64,000 nucleotides of DNA, taken from Defluviitaleaceae bacterium. Its GTDB lineage: Bacteria > Bacillota > Clostridia > Lachnospirales > WQUN01. Positions 55,078 to 62,842 of this stretch are shown here, piece after piece (positions within the stretch are counted from its first letter, which is position 1; every line of letters starts with the position of its first letter). Under the pieces are notes generated by a model that made no database searches, was not told where the DNA came from, and saw nothing but the letters and a program-made list of their open reading frames with translations. The DNA lies in contig WRAH01000001.1 of NCBI GenBank assembly GCA_009780315.1, positions 62,001 through 126,000 on the forward strand, given 5' to 3'. The position numbers were made by a program, and so were the translations under genes.

Positions 55078-56735
55078 GAGCGCACCGCTTTCACTTTTCC
55101 GTCTTCCATTTCAATAATCATGTCGCAAAACGCTACAGCCTTTGCCCTGTGTGCCACCATGATAACGGTTTTGTCTTTTGCAAGTGTGTTGAAACTTTCT
55201 AAAACCGCGGCTTCTGTAATAGGGTCTAGGGCTGATGTAGCTTCGTCAAAAAGAATAATTGGTGCGTCGCGGTAGAATGCCCGCGCCAGTGCAATACGTT
55301 GTTTTTGCCCGCCGGAAATATTTTCTGCGGATTCACCAAGTTTTGCGTCAAAACCATTAGGTAATGATTCTATAAATTCTAATATACCCGCGTCTTTACA
55401 GGCTTTTTCAAGCTTTGCTTTGTCAAGAATCTCCTGTTGTCCTGTAATGTTTTCCACAATGGATTCTGGGAAGAGAAAACTGTCTTGGGGAACATATGCA
55501 TAAATATCACGCAAAGATTTTAATGAGACATCTGAAATATCCGCGCCTAGTACAGCAATTTTACCTTCCTGGGGAGTGTATAAGCCAAGAAGCAATTTAA
55601 GTACTGTGCTTTTTCCACTGCCGCTTCCACCAACAAAAGCCACACGTGAGCCTTTTTTAATTTCAAATGACACATTATTTAAAGCAAGCTTTATATCCTC
55701 GGCTTCAGTATCATATGAGAATTTTAAATTTTTTGCAGAAACAGCAATGTCACCAGACTGTATTAAGTCTCTGCCTTTGTGAATATCCTCTGGTTGTGCT
55801 TCCATATGTTCATTGAGGCGTTTCGCCCCTGCGGCTGTAGTCTGCACTTGATTTTGCCGTTGAGAAAGCATTAAAAGCCATTCTCCTGCTTCACCTGCAA
55901 GGACTATAAACGCAATCCATTCTGCAATGTTCAAGTTCCCTGCGATAACTTGATATGAAGATATGCCTATAACAATAATGAGCGGACTTAGGGATGCTAA
56001 CATACCCACAATAACAAGACCTAAAAGGGAGCGTCCAAAGCTTTTTGTGGCAATAATCCATTCTTCAATCGCCGTGCGGTAATGTGTTTCCATTGTGTTT
56101 TCAAGGGAATACGCGACCACCACACCTGTGTTTTGAAATGAATCGTTGGCTACAGATGTAATCTTTGCACTGGCTTCTAACCGCTTTGCACTCTTTTTTT
56201 GAATGGGTTGAGCGATTAACACCTGCATAATCACCAACACTGGAAATGATGCAAAGAAAATAAGTGTAAGCCACCAATTGAGAAATATCATATATCCAAA
56301 AGTCACCAGCAATGTAATCACATCTGCAATCATGCGGATACCGCCGTTTGAAACAAGGTCTACAGCGGCGGGTAAGTCATTTGAAAAAATGGAAAGAGAC
56401 TCACCGCTTTTTGTTTCCGTTGAAAATGGCTTTTGTAAAAAATACTTTGCAAAGTTATCCCGAAAATGATAGCCTGCTTTTGCGGCAAAACGCCCCAAGA
56501 ATAATGTTGATAATCCAGCGGCAATAGCACGGATAACCATTGCCCCTGTAAGCAATGCAAAAAGCTGTAAAAGTACGTTCATATCCATATCCAGTGCGGC
56601 TTGCCCCATGTCACCTGTAAGCCGTGTCATAAGTACACCTGCCCCTGATACGATAAGTGCCATAAGTAAAAAGAAAAACAAAAAACCCCTGTAGCCAAAT
56701 TTCTGCTTTGCAAGGGTTTTAAACAATAAGCTCAT
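55074..56735 (-). CDS. ABC exporter half-transporter (first subunit)
   Basis: 553 residues. ABC_membrane domain with about six helices, then Walker A GGSGSGKST, a signature NISGGQKQR (Ile instead of Leu at the first position), Walker B IILFDEATSALD with Glu, H-loop AHR. RBS CTAGGAGG-type (GGAGGAAAT) 5 nt before ATG. It is the first gene of a three-gene operon ending in the ArsR-like regulator. A TTAAGT dyad overlaps its predicted -10. Confidence 0.92.
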   Translation of the reverse strand: MSLLFKTLAKQKFGYRGFLFFFLLMALIVSGAGVLMTRLTGDMGQAALDMDMNVLLQLFALLTGAMVIRAIAAGLSTLFLGRFAAKAGYHFRDNFAKYFLQKPFSTETKSGESLSIFSNDLPAAVDLVSNGGIRMIADVITLLVTFGYMIFLNWWLTLIFFASFPVLVIMQVLIAQPIQKKSAKRLEASAKITSVANDSFQNTGVVVAYSLENTMETHYRTAIEEWIIATKSFGRSLLGLVIVGMLASLSPLIIVIGISSYQVIAGNLNIAEWIAFIVLAGEAGEWLLMLSQRQNQVQTTAAGAKRLNEHMEAQPEDIHKGRDLIQSGDIAVSAKNLKFSYDTEAEDIKLALNNVSFEIKKGSRVAFVGGSGSGKSTVLKLLLGLYTPQEGKIAVLGADISDVSLKSLRDIYAYVPQDSFLFPESIVENITGQQEILDKAKLEKACKDAGILEFIESLPNGFDAKLGESAENISGGQKQRIALARAFYRDAPIILFDEATSALDPITEAAVLESFNTLAKDKTVIMVAHRAKAVAFCDMIIEMEDGKVKAVRS

Positions 56736-56777
56736 ATATTTCCTCCTAAATTAAAACTTAACATGCGCGATGGCATA

Positions 56778-56793
56778 TTAAGTTTAGACTTAA
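56778..56793. promoter_or_regulatory. Operator-like 16-bp dyad, proximal copy
   Basis: TTAAGT TTAG ACTTAA, a perfect 6-bp inverted repeat with a 4-bp spacer. It covers the -10 box of the ABC operon promoter. Confidence 0.65.
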
Positions 56794-56809
56794 TCTTGGA
56801 GAATGTCAA
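56781..56809 (-). promoter_or_regulatory. Promoter of the ABC exporter operon
   Basis: TTGACA, 17 bp, TAAACT on the minus strand. The -35 is consensus; the -10 matches 4 of 6. The leader is about 40 nt and contains the GGAGG of the first ABC gene. Confidence 0.6.
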
Positions 56810-56838
56810 GTCAATAATTAAAAATATATTATATCATG

Positions 56839-56854
56839 TTAAGTTTATACTTAA
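56839..56854. promoter_or_regulatory. Operator-like 16-bp dyad, distal copy
   Basis: TTAAGT TTAT ACTTAA, identical arms and spacing to the proximal copy, 61 bp further upstream. Its left end overlaps the stop codon of the upstream gene. A third, degenerate site occurs at 56746-56762. Confidence 0.6.
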
Positions 56855-57615
56855 AATGCAGATAAACCATCCCTGGCATTTTGCAACCGTTTATTATTTG
56901 GGTAGGTTTTTAGCCCAATGTCTATAACACGCTTGGCATCATCAATCAAATTGTTGGAGAATGAGTTAAGGGACATGAGTAAATATTTTTCTGGGTCATT
57001 GATGGGGGTTTCAAACAGTTTACCAATGTTTTCAGTGGCTTTGACTGTGTCCCCTGTAATTAAGGCAAGGCGTGTTTCCTCTTCTAGTTTAAAATAGTTA
57101 TAGATATTTTTATCTACATTGTTTGGATATTTTTCACAGAAAATTTTATAAAGGGTCAAGCCTAAACGAAGAGGGTTTGTATTGTCAAGTAAACCAACAG
57201 CCAGACTACGTGAACGCGCGTCTAATGGGGCTTCGTGAATGATAAGCGCGTCAATAAAGGTGGCAACAATATGCTCTGCTTTGGCATCCCGTGCTTTTTC
57301 TTCTGTGGGTTTGCCTAAAGCTTCTTTACAAAGGTCAAGTAATGTTTTTTCTACTTCTGCACGGCGGTCAGTTAATAACGCGCATTCGAGAATAACATCA
57401 TCAAAAAAGCTTACAAATAAGTCAACCACTTCTACATATGAATGCATAGCGTTAATCATTTCACCTGTAATGGGTGTCAGCACTTTAAAAAGCTCGTTCA
57501 AGCGGTCATTTGCAGCGGTCTTTAATGGGGCAGTATCACTTTCATTTGCCGCTTTTGCAGAAACATAGACTTCATTTTGCACATCATGAGACATTTGCAT
57601 GTTTGCAATATTCAT
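56851..57615 (-). CDS. Helical hypothetical protein
   Basis: 254 residues, no signal peptide. Mostly helices: a conserved-looking ARDAKAEHIVATFIDALII, and a C-terminal half with TPR-like character (YNYFKLEEETRLALITGDTVKATENI, then NNLIDDAKRVIDIGLKTYPNN). It follows lgt by 3 nt, with AAAGGAG inside the lgt end. I do not recognise the family; protein-protein interaction through TPR-like helices is the only supported guess. Confidence 0.55.
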   Translation of the reverse strand: MNIANMQMSHDVQNEVYVSAKAANESDTAPLKTAANDRLNELFKVLTPITGEMINAMHSYVEVVDLFVSFFDDVILECALLTDRRAEVEKTLLDLCKEALGKPTEEKARDAKAEHIVATFIDALIIHEAPLDARSRSLAVGLLDNTNPLRLGLTLYKIFCEKYPNNVDKNIYNYFKLEEETRLALITGDTVKATENIGKLFETPINDPEKYLLMSLNSFSNNLIDDAKRVIDIGLKTYPNNKRLQNARDGLSAF

Positions 57616-57618
57616 TAA

Positions 57619-58560
57619 CTACCTTCTCCTTTTTGTGGTGCGGACTGGAACATTCCCTCTGCGGGCGCGAATATGCCCTCTAATGATTAACCCTAGGGAT
57701 ATGACAGCAAATAAAACTGCTGTGATTTGATTCAAGGGAATCCCTGTATTTGCAAAAATCATTTGGTCGGTACGCAGTCCTTCTACAAAGAAACGGATAA
57801 TGCCATAACCCATGAAGTATAGCAAAATAATTTCGCCTTCAAACCGTTTGTGAGGGCGGTATAAAATGAGTGCAATCATGAGCAGAAAATTAAATGCCGC
57901 TTCATATAAGAATGTAGGGTGAACTTGAAAATAATCCACGCCATAATAAGTGACAACAGCCGTTTCCATCAATTCTTGTGTAATATAATGGGCTTGGTCA
58001 ACACGAATCCTCATGGCAAAAAGCCCGTTTGAATAAGAGCCAAAAGCTTCACGATTAAAAAAATTGCCAAAGCGTCCAATCACTTGCCCAATAAGCAAGC
58101 TGGGGGCGGCAGTGTCTGCAAGGGTAGTGAATGGGACTTTGTTTCTAATGCTAATAATAATCCCTGCTAAAATCGCACCAATTATTCCGCCAAAAATAGC
58201 CAGCCCGCCACCTCTAAAGTCAAAAAAGACTGAAAAGAAGTTTTGCCCAGCATATCTTGTGTTCCAATTGAATATTACAAAGTAAAGCCGCAACCCTAAA
58301 AATGCCATGGGTACACCAAGAAGCAGAAGGTCAAGGTAAGTCTCAGTCTTCTGCCCAGATTTTTTTACATACCATATTGCCAAAAAATAGGCAGATACAA
58401 TACCTAAAATAATGGCAACTGCATATAAAAAGATATTCATAGGAAAATTTGATACATAAATAATAGATAAGTCTGGGTTATTACCAATAAGATAACGGGG
58501 GACACTATTTAAGCGTACCCCCAAATTGGGAAACCATACATCAGGCGCAGAATATTCCAT
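57619..58560 (-). CDS. lgt: Prolipoprotein diacylglyceryl transferase
   Basis: 313 residues, seven membrane helices. Lgt signature VIGRFGNFFNREAFG (about 161-175), HPTFLYEAAFN, and RFFVEGLRTDQM match the family, including the essential arginines. It attaches diacylglycerol to the lipobox Cys of prolipoproteins, the step before LspA. C-terminal tail is basic (RRGNVPVRTTKRRR). Starts 1 nt after the coiled-coil gene's stop. Confidence 0.95.
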   Translation of the reverse strand: MEYSAPDVWFPNLGVRLNSVPRYLIGNNPDLSIIYVSNFPMNIFLYAVAIILGIVSAYFLAIWYVKKSGQKTETYLDLLLLGVPMAFLGLRLYFVIFNWNTRYAGQNFFSVFFDFRGGGLAIFGGIIGAILAGIIISIRNKVPFTTLADTAAPSLLIGQVIGRFGNFFNREAFGSYSNGLFAMRIRVDQAHYITQELMETAVVTYYGVDYFQVHPTFLYEAAFNFLLMIALILYRPHKRFEGEIILLYFMGYGIIRFFVEGLRTDQMIFANTGIPLNQITAVLFAVISLGLIIRGHIRARRGNVPVRTTKRRR

Positions 58561-58561
58561 T

Positions 58562-59743
58562 TTACAACCTCACATCAACTTGTACATAAGGGCTTTCGCC
58601 TTCATCATTTTCATCTTCTTCATATGCTTCTTGCACTTGGGTTTGAGAAAGACGCAGTTGTTCTTCTTGCATGACTTGACCGTCCCGATACATTGCACCA
58701 ATTTCTGCGGCTATGGCAGTGTCAATGCGTGCGATACGCCCGTTTAAGCTTGTGGCTTGCCGTCCATGAAAACTATCCATAAGGTTATAGTCTTCAGGAT
58801 TATCAGAAGCCCCAGCAGCCGCTTGTGTCATTGCACCAATATTTCCTGCTCTTTGCATACCTTCATATGCCCACGCCAATGCTGTTTCTGCGGCTTCAAT
58901 TTTATCTTGGTCGCCAGAATCTATTGCACGTTGCAGTCTTTGTGCCGCATCATCACGATGATGACGTGCGGCATTGTTCCTGTCTATACTTCGCCCGACT
59001 TGTAGGACTTCTCTGCCTTCCCGCACATCACCCCATAAATCCTGACGACTTTGAGCCGATGCATTTTCATTCTCAAGTCTTGCTGCTTCCGCTTGTAAAC
59101 GAGCGCGTGTGCCTGATAAGTTACGAATATTATCCATACGCGCACCAACCATCGTCAAATGACGGGTAGTTTCGTTGGCAATGGCTTGCTCTAGTTCTTC
59201 CTCTGTTTGGGGCTCGGGCTGATTAGCTTCAGCATTTTCCCGAGCGCGTTCTTCTTTTGTCCGCAAAGCTTCTTCAAGTTCCGCTTGTTGACGCGCGGCT
59301 TCACGCTCTACTGCTAATTCTTCCCGTTGGGCGCGATTTCTATGAATTTGATTGATTTGATTCCCTAAAGACGAAAGAGATTCACCCATGGCTTCTAACC
59401 GCTTGGCGGCTTCTTCCATTTCAACAGCCGTTAACGCTACCGTTATTTCTGTCTCAACACCGTCAATTTCAACAATTTCTTTTCTGCCTTCGCGCATTTC
59501 AAGCATTTGCAAAGCAATGCGGTCACGTGTGTGATTCACTTGCTCTCCTAGCCGCTCTATTTGCTGATTTTCATGCATACGCATTTGCATTTCCCGTTCC
59601 CGCTCTGCCATGCGCTCCCGCATGTGCCTTTGCTGACGGGGGGTGCCTATTGCATTACGCAATGCTGTGCCATCTAAGGTATTACTTTCACGATTCATTG
59701 CTGAAAATGGCGAAGTAGAAAAATTATGAAATCCAATATTCAT
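58562..59743 (-). CDS. Charged coiled-coil protein of unknown function
   Basis: 393 residues. No signal peptide or membrane helix. Residues about 40-250 are nearly continuous coiled coil with Met-, Arg-, Glu-, Gln-rich heptads (MAEREREMQMRMHENQQIE, AVEREAARQQAELEEAL). The N-terminus is short and phenylalanine- and serine-containing (MNIGFHNFSTSPFSAM), and the C-terminus is acidic (YEEDENDEGESPYVQVDVRL). Placed between aspS and lgt, 42 nt after aspS. No homologue recognised; a flagellar or cytoskeletal filament protein is possible. Confidence 0.6.
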   Translation of the reverse strand: MNIGFHNFSTSPFSAMNRESNTLDGTALRNAIGTPRQQRHMRERMAEREREMQMRMHENQQIERLGEQVNHTRDRIALQMLEMREGRKEIVEIDGVETEITVALTAVEMEEAAKRLEAMGESLSSLGNQINQIHRNRAQREELAVEREAARQQAELEEALRTKEERARENAEANQPEPQTEEELEQAIANETTRHLTMVGARMDNIRNLSGTRARLQAEAARLENENASAQSRQDLWGDVREGREVLQVGRSIDRNNAARHHRDDAAQRLQRAIDSGDQDKIEAAETALAWAYEGMQRAGNIGAMTQAAAGASDNPEDYNLMDSFHGRQATSLNGRIARIDTAIAAEIGAMYRDGQVMQEEQLRLSQTQVQEAYEEDENDEGESPYVQVDVRL

Positions 59744-59785
59744 TTTTCATCACGTCCTTGTGCTTTATTCTAAGACCCTGTCAAT

Positions 59786-61576
59786 TTATTCATCGTCTTT
59801 TTTTGGTCTTAGGGCAATACCCAATTCTTCAAGCTGCACATCTGCAACTGTGCTGGGGGCGTAGGTCATAGGACATGAAGCATCTTTTACTTTGGGGAAA
59901 AGTATAACATCCCGTAGTGAATCCCCACCTGTTATAATCATAATCAAGCGGTCGAAGCCCATTGCTATACCGCCATGGGGGGGAACGCCGTATTTTAATG
60001 CTTCAAGAAAGTATCCAAAGCCTTCTTCCGCACTTTCTGGGGTAAATCCAAGTGCGGCAAACATACGCTTTTGCACATCTTGCTGGTGAATACGAATGCT
60101 TCCGCCGCAAATTTCAAAACCATTAAGCACCAAGTCATAGGCACGGGCGCGGACTTCACTTGGTTTAGACTCTAAAAGGGGTAAATCCTCTTCCAGCGGT
60201 GAAGTGAATGGATGATGGGCAGCAAAATAGCGTTGGTCTTCGGGCGAGTATTCTAATAATGGGAACTTTGTTACCCATAAAAATTCATAGCCTTCTGGAA
60301 TTGCATTTTTCCATTTGGCAGCAGCAAGACGCACTGCGCCTAAAGCTTCAAACACAATAGCGTTCACATCTGCACAAAGAAAAATCAAATCCCCTGGTTT
60401 ACCGTCAAATTTAGCAGCTATTTCTGCGATTTGTTCTTCTGTAAAAAATTTAGAAATGGTGGATTTTACAGAGCCGTCTTCTGTCAAGGTAATCCATGCA
60501 AGTCCTTTGGCTTTATGGGTGCGGGCAAGTTCAACAAATTCATCAATTTTTTTACGCGGCATGGTTGCACAACCCTGTGCATTGACTCCGCGCACACTCC
60601 CGCCAGCGTCAAGGGCACCAGAAAACACTTGAAAATCTGAACCGCGTACAAGGTCAGAAATATCTTTCAGTTCCATGCCAAAACGTGTATCTGGCTTGTC
60701 CGAACCAAAACGCTCCATTGCCTCGTGATATGTCATGATTGGAAATGTTTTTGGAATGTCTACATTTAAGATATCTTTAAAAATTTTCGCCATAAGCCCT
60801 TCTGCCATGGTCATGACATCCGCTTCATCTACAAAGGACAGCTCTATGTCTACTTGGGTAAATTCTGGTTGGCGGTCTGCCCTCAAATCTTCATCACGGA
60901 AGCATCGTGCAATTTGAAAGTATTTATCAAATCCGCTCACCATCAAAATTTGTTTAAGCTGTTGGGGGGATTGGGGCAAAGCGTAAAAAGACCCTGGGTG
61001 CATACGAGAAGGAACGAGATAATCCCGTGCGCCTTCTGGCGAACTATTTAAAAGCATGGGCGTTTCCAGCTCTAAAAAGCCTGTGTCTGATAAATATTGA
61101 CGCACAACTTGGGCTGTTTTATGCCGCATTTCAAAAACCTTTTGCATTTCTGGGCGGCGTAAATCAATGTAGCGATATTTTAAACGCATATCCAACGCGA
61201 CACCTTCGTCTGCCACTTGGAAAGGCGGTACTTCCGACTCGGAAAGCACTCTAAGTTCCTGCACATCAATTTCTATGCCTCCTGTAGGCATATTGGGGTT
61301 AACATTCTCTGGCATACGGGCAATGACAACACCTGTTGCCGCCACTACATATTCCCCGCGAATAGATTTTGCAAGGGCATATCGTGCTGCGTTCTTCTGC
61401 TCATTAACCACAACTTGTACAATGCCTGTTCTGTCACGCACAACAATAAAAATCAAGTGGCTTAAATATCTTTGCTTATTTACCCAGCCCATCACCGTAA
61501 CAGTTTGACCGATAAGTTTCTCGTTTATTTCACCTGCATAGTGGGTGCGTTTCATGCCTGTCATGCTTTCTCCCAT
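59786..61576 (-). CDS. aspS: Aspartyl-tRNA synthetase
   Basis: 596 residues. Bacterial-type class IIb enzyme: OB-fold with QTVTVMGWVNKQRYLSHLIF, flipping-loop and motif 2 CFRDEDLRADRQPEFTQVDIE, bacterial GAD insert (about 290-420), motif 3 GGIAMGFDRLIMIITG and terminal LEELGIAL. The usual RDLGGLIFIDLRDR of the anticodon-binding fold is here RYLSHLIFIVVRDR. It charges tRNA-Asp, one copy of which is at 7513. Start ATG 61576 has GGAGG 9 nt upstream; a second ATG at 61564 also has GGGAGA. Promoter at 61605-61634. Confidence 0.97.
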   Translation of the reverse strand: MGESMTGMKRTHYAGEINEKLIGQTVTVMGWVNKQRYLSHLIFIVVRDRTGIVQVVVNEQKNAARYALAKSIRGEYVVAATGVVIARMPENVNPNMPTGGIEIDVQELRVLSESEVPPFQVADEGVALDMRLKYRYIDLRRPEMQKVFEMRHKTAQVVRQYLSDTGFLELETPMLLNSSPEGARDYLVPSRMHPGSFYALPQSPQQLKQILMVSGFDKYFQIARCFRDEDLRADRQPEFTQVDIELSFVDEADVMTMAEGLMAKIFKDILNVDIPKTFPIMTYHEAMERFGSDKPDTRFGMELKDISDLVRGSDFQVFSGALDAGGSVRGVNAQGCATMPRKKIDEFVELARTHKAKGLAWITLTEDGSVKSTISKFFTEEQIAEIAAKFDGKPGDLIFLCADVNAIVFEALGAVRLAAAKWKNAIPEGYEFLWVTKFPLLEYSPEDQRYFAAHHPFTSPLEEDLPLLESKPSEVRARAYDLVLNGFEICGGSIRIHQQDVQKRMFAALGFTPESAEEGFGYFLEALKYGVPPHGGIAMGFDRLIMIITGGDSLRDVILFPKVKDASCPMTYAPSTVADVQLEELGIALRPKKDDE

Positions 61577-61604
61577 AAATAGAGCCTCCTTAATACTTTA
61601 TACC

Positions 61605-61634
61605 ATTCTAACATAAAATCTTGGTTAATGTCAT
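61605..61634 (-). promoter_or_regulatory. Promoter of aspS
   Basis: ATGACA, 18 bp, TAGAAT on the minus strand, giving a leader of about 20 nt. Its -35 lies only 6 bp from the -35 of the divergent SRP RNA promoter, so the two polymerases compete for this 40-bp region. Confidence 0.55.
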
Positions 61635-61640
61635 GCACGT

Positions 61641-61669
61641 TTGACATATAGGCAAACAATGGGTATAAT
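61641..61669 (+). promoter_or_regulatory. Consensus promoter of the SRP RNA gene
   Basis: TTGACA, 17 bp, TATAAT, matching both consensus boxes exactly. The start of the RNA is 7 nt downstream of the -10. A perfect promoter fits an abundant stable RNA. Confidence 0.85.
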
Positions 61670-61675
61670 ATCTTC

Positions 61676-61952
61676 TGCTCGTGCTAGTCGGGGAAGTGGC
61701 GGTTCCCTGTAGCTTGCAATCCGCCATAGCAAGGGTGATGCCTGTTCCTAGGCTCCTTCTCTGTGAGGTCTGCCCTTGGTAAGTAGTGTTGACAGTCAAG
61801 TCCTGCGCAATGGACGCTTGTGAACCACGTCAGGTTCGGAAGAAAGCAGCGTTAAGCAAGAGAGTTCATGTGCCGCGGGGTTGCTTGACTCGAGCCAACT
61901 GCCAAGGTAACGCTTGGGGGGAAATGTCAAAGTCAGGCGCACGAGCATTTTT
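61676..61952 (+). ncRNA. ffs: Signal recognition particle RNA, large (Bacillus/Clostridia) type
   Basis: About 272 nt. The ends TGCTCGTGC and GCACGAGCA pair, then a T5 run terminates transcription. The SRP54 (Ffh) domain is clear near 61832-61856: CACGTCAGGTTCGGAAGAAA, then GCAGCG, the helix-8 loop with its GGAA tetraloop and AGCAGC internal loop. The 5' part contains GGGTGATGCC- and CCTAGGC-type Alu-domain hairpins, as in B. subtilis scRNA. Ffh and FtsY bind this RNA to target membrane proteins. The tetraloop stem is TTC/GAA instead of the common TCC/GGA, a paired change. Confidence 0.92.
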
Positions 61953-62050
61953 AACATAAATGCATTTTCAACAAAAAATCATTCCATTAAAAGCTTGTAT
62001 AAACCACCGCCAATTCACAAAGAATATTTAAAACGAATGGTGGATTATAA

Positions 62051-62539
62051 ATGAGAGAAAACATCAAAGCCACCGTTGTATCATGCGGCGGGGTGGTTAT
62101 TTATAAAAACAAAGTCATGCTTTTGTACAAGAACCAAAACGGACGATACATGGGCTGGGTTATGCCAAAAGGCAACATGGAGGCAGGGGAAACACATAAG
62201 CAAGCCGCCATACGCGAAGTCAAGGAAGAAAGCGGAGTATCTGCACGGGCATTAAAGTATTTGGGAAAAACCCAATACAATTTCAAAGGCGCGCTTTTGA
62301 GTGAACCCAATGGTGAAGTAGGTATCCTTTGCAAAACCGTTCATTGGTACTTAATGACTACAAATTCATTTTACTGCAAACCCCAAGCTGAAGAGTTTTT
62401 TGCAGACGCAGGATTTTATAAGCAACATGAAGCTTATCACCTGTTAAAGTTTCACGATGAGCGGCAAATCATGCGCAGAGCATTTTCTGAATATGGCAAT
62501 TTAAAAATTAAACATAATGAGAGGACGAGTTCAAAATGA
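62051..62539 (+). CDS. Nudix hydrolase
   Basis: 162 residues. Nudix box G(x5)E(x7)REUxEExGU reads G-NMEAG-E-THKQAAI-REVKEESGV with all catalytic Glu present. The N-terminal GGVVIYKNKVMLLYK strand and WVMPKGNME match the fold. It hydrolyses a nucleoside diphosphate linked to some other moiety; the substrate cannot be read. Start ATG; no strong Shine-Dalgarno, only AATGGTGG. The stop is in ATGA overlap with the next gene. Confidence 0.92.
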   Translation: MRENIKATVVSCGGVVIYKNKVMLLYKNQNGRYMGWVMPKGNMEAGETHKQAAIREVKEESGVSARALKYLGKTQYNFKGALLSEPNGEVGILCKTVHWYLMTTNSFYCKPQAEEFFADAGFYKQHEAYHLLKFHDERQIMRRAFSEYGNLKIKHNERTSSK

Positions 62540-62781
62540 GCAAACTCACTGAATGGAAATTGGCAGAAAAAATTAAAGCCAGCGAAAGACGCGACCTAAT
62601 TATCGCTGCAGCAATTTTAGCAGCAGTTATTGCCATCACAATTTTAGTTATTGTTAAAGTCAAAGCACTCAAAAGCGGCTTTGACTGTTGCGACTGTGAT
62701 TGTGACGATATGGACTTCATTGACATTGATGACATGGACGACGACGGCATTACCTACACCAGCGAAAAAGATTTTGTATAG
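62536..62781 (+). CDS. Small membrane protein with acidic, Cys-containing C-terminus
   Basis: 81 residues. KLTEWKLAEKIKASERRD is followed by one hydrophobic helix (LIIAAAILAAVIAITILVIVKV, about 24-45) and a tail FDCCDCDCDDMDFIDIDDMDDDG, clustering four Cys and more than ten Asp. The tail would bind divalent or thiophilic metal, which is inference from composition. ATGA overlap with the Nudix gene implies a coupled pair. No family recognised. Confidence 0.6.
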   Translation: MSKLTEWKLAEKIKASERRDLIIAAAILAAVIAITILVIVKVKALKSGFDCCDCDCDDMDFIDIDDMDDDGITYTSEKDFV

Positions 62782-62797
62782 TGCTTACGAACCCATC

Positions 62798-62833
62798 AAA
62801 AAAAGCCCGTTTCAAAGGAAACAGGCTTTTTTT
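62798..62833. terminator. Bidirectional terminator
   Basis: AAAAAAAGCCcGTTTC, AAAG, GAAACaGGCTTTTTTT. It closes the Nudix operon and the convergent secreted-protein gene. Confidence 0.88.
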
Positions 62834-62842
62834 ATTGAATGA

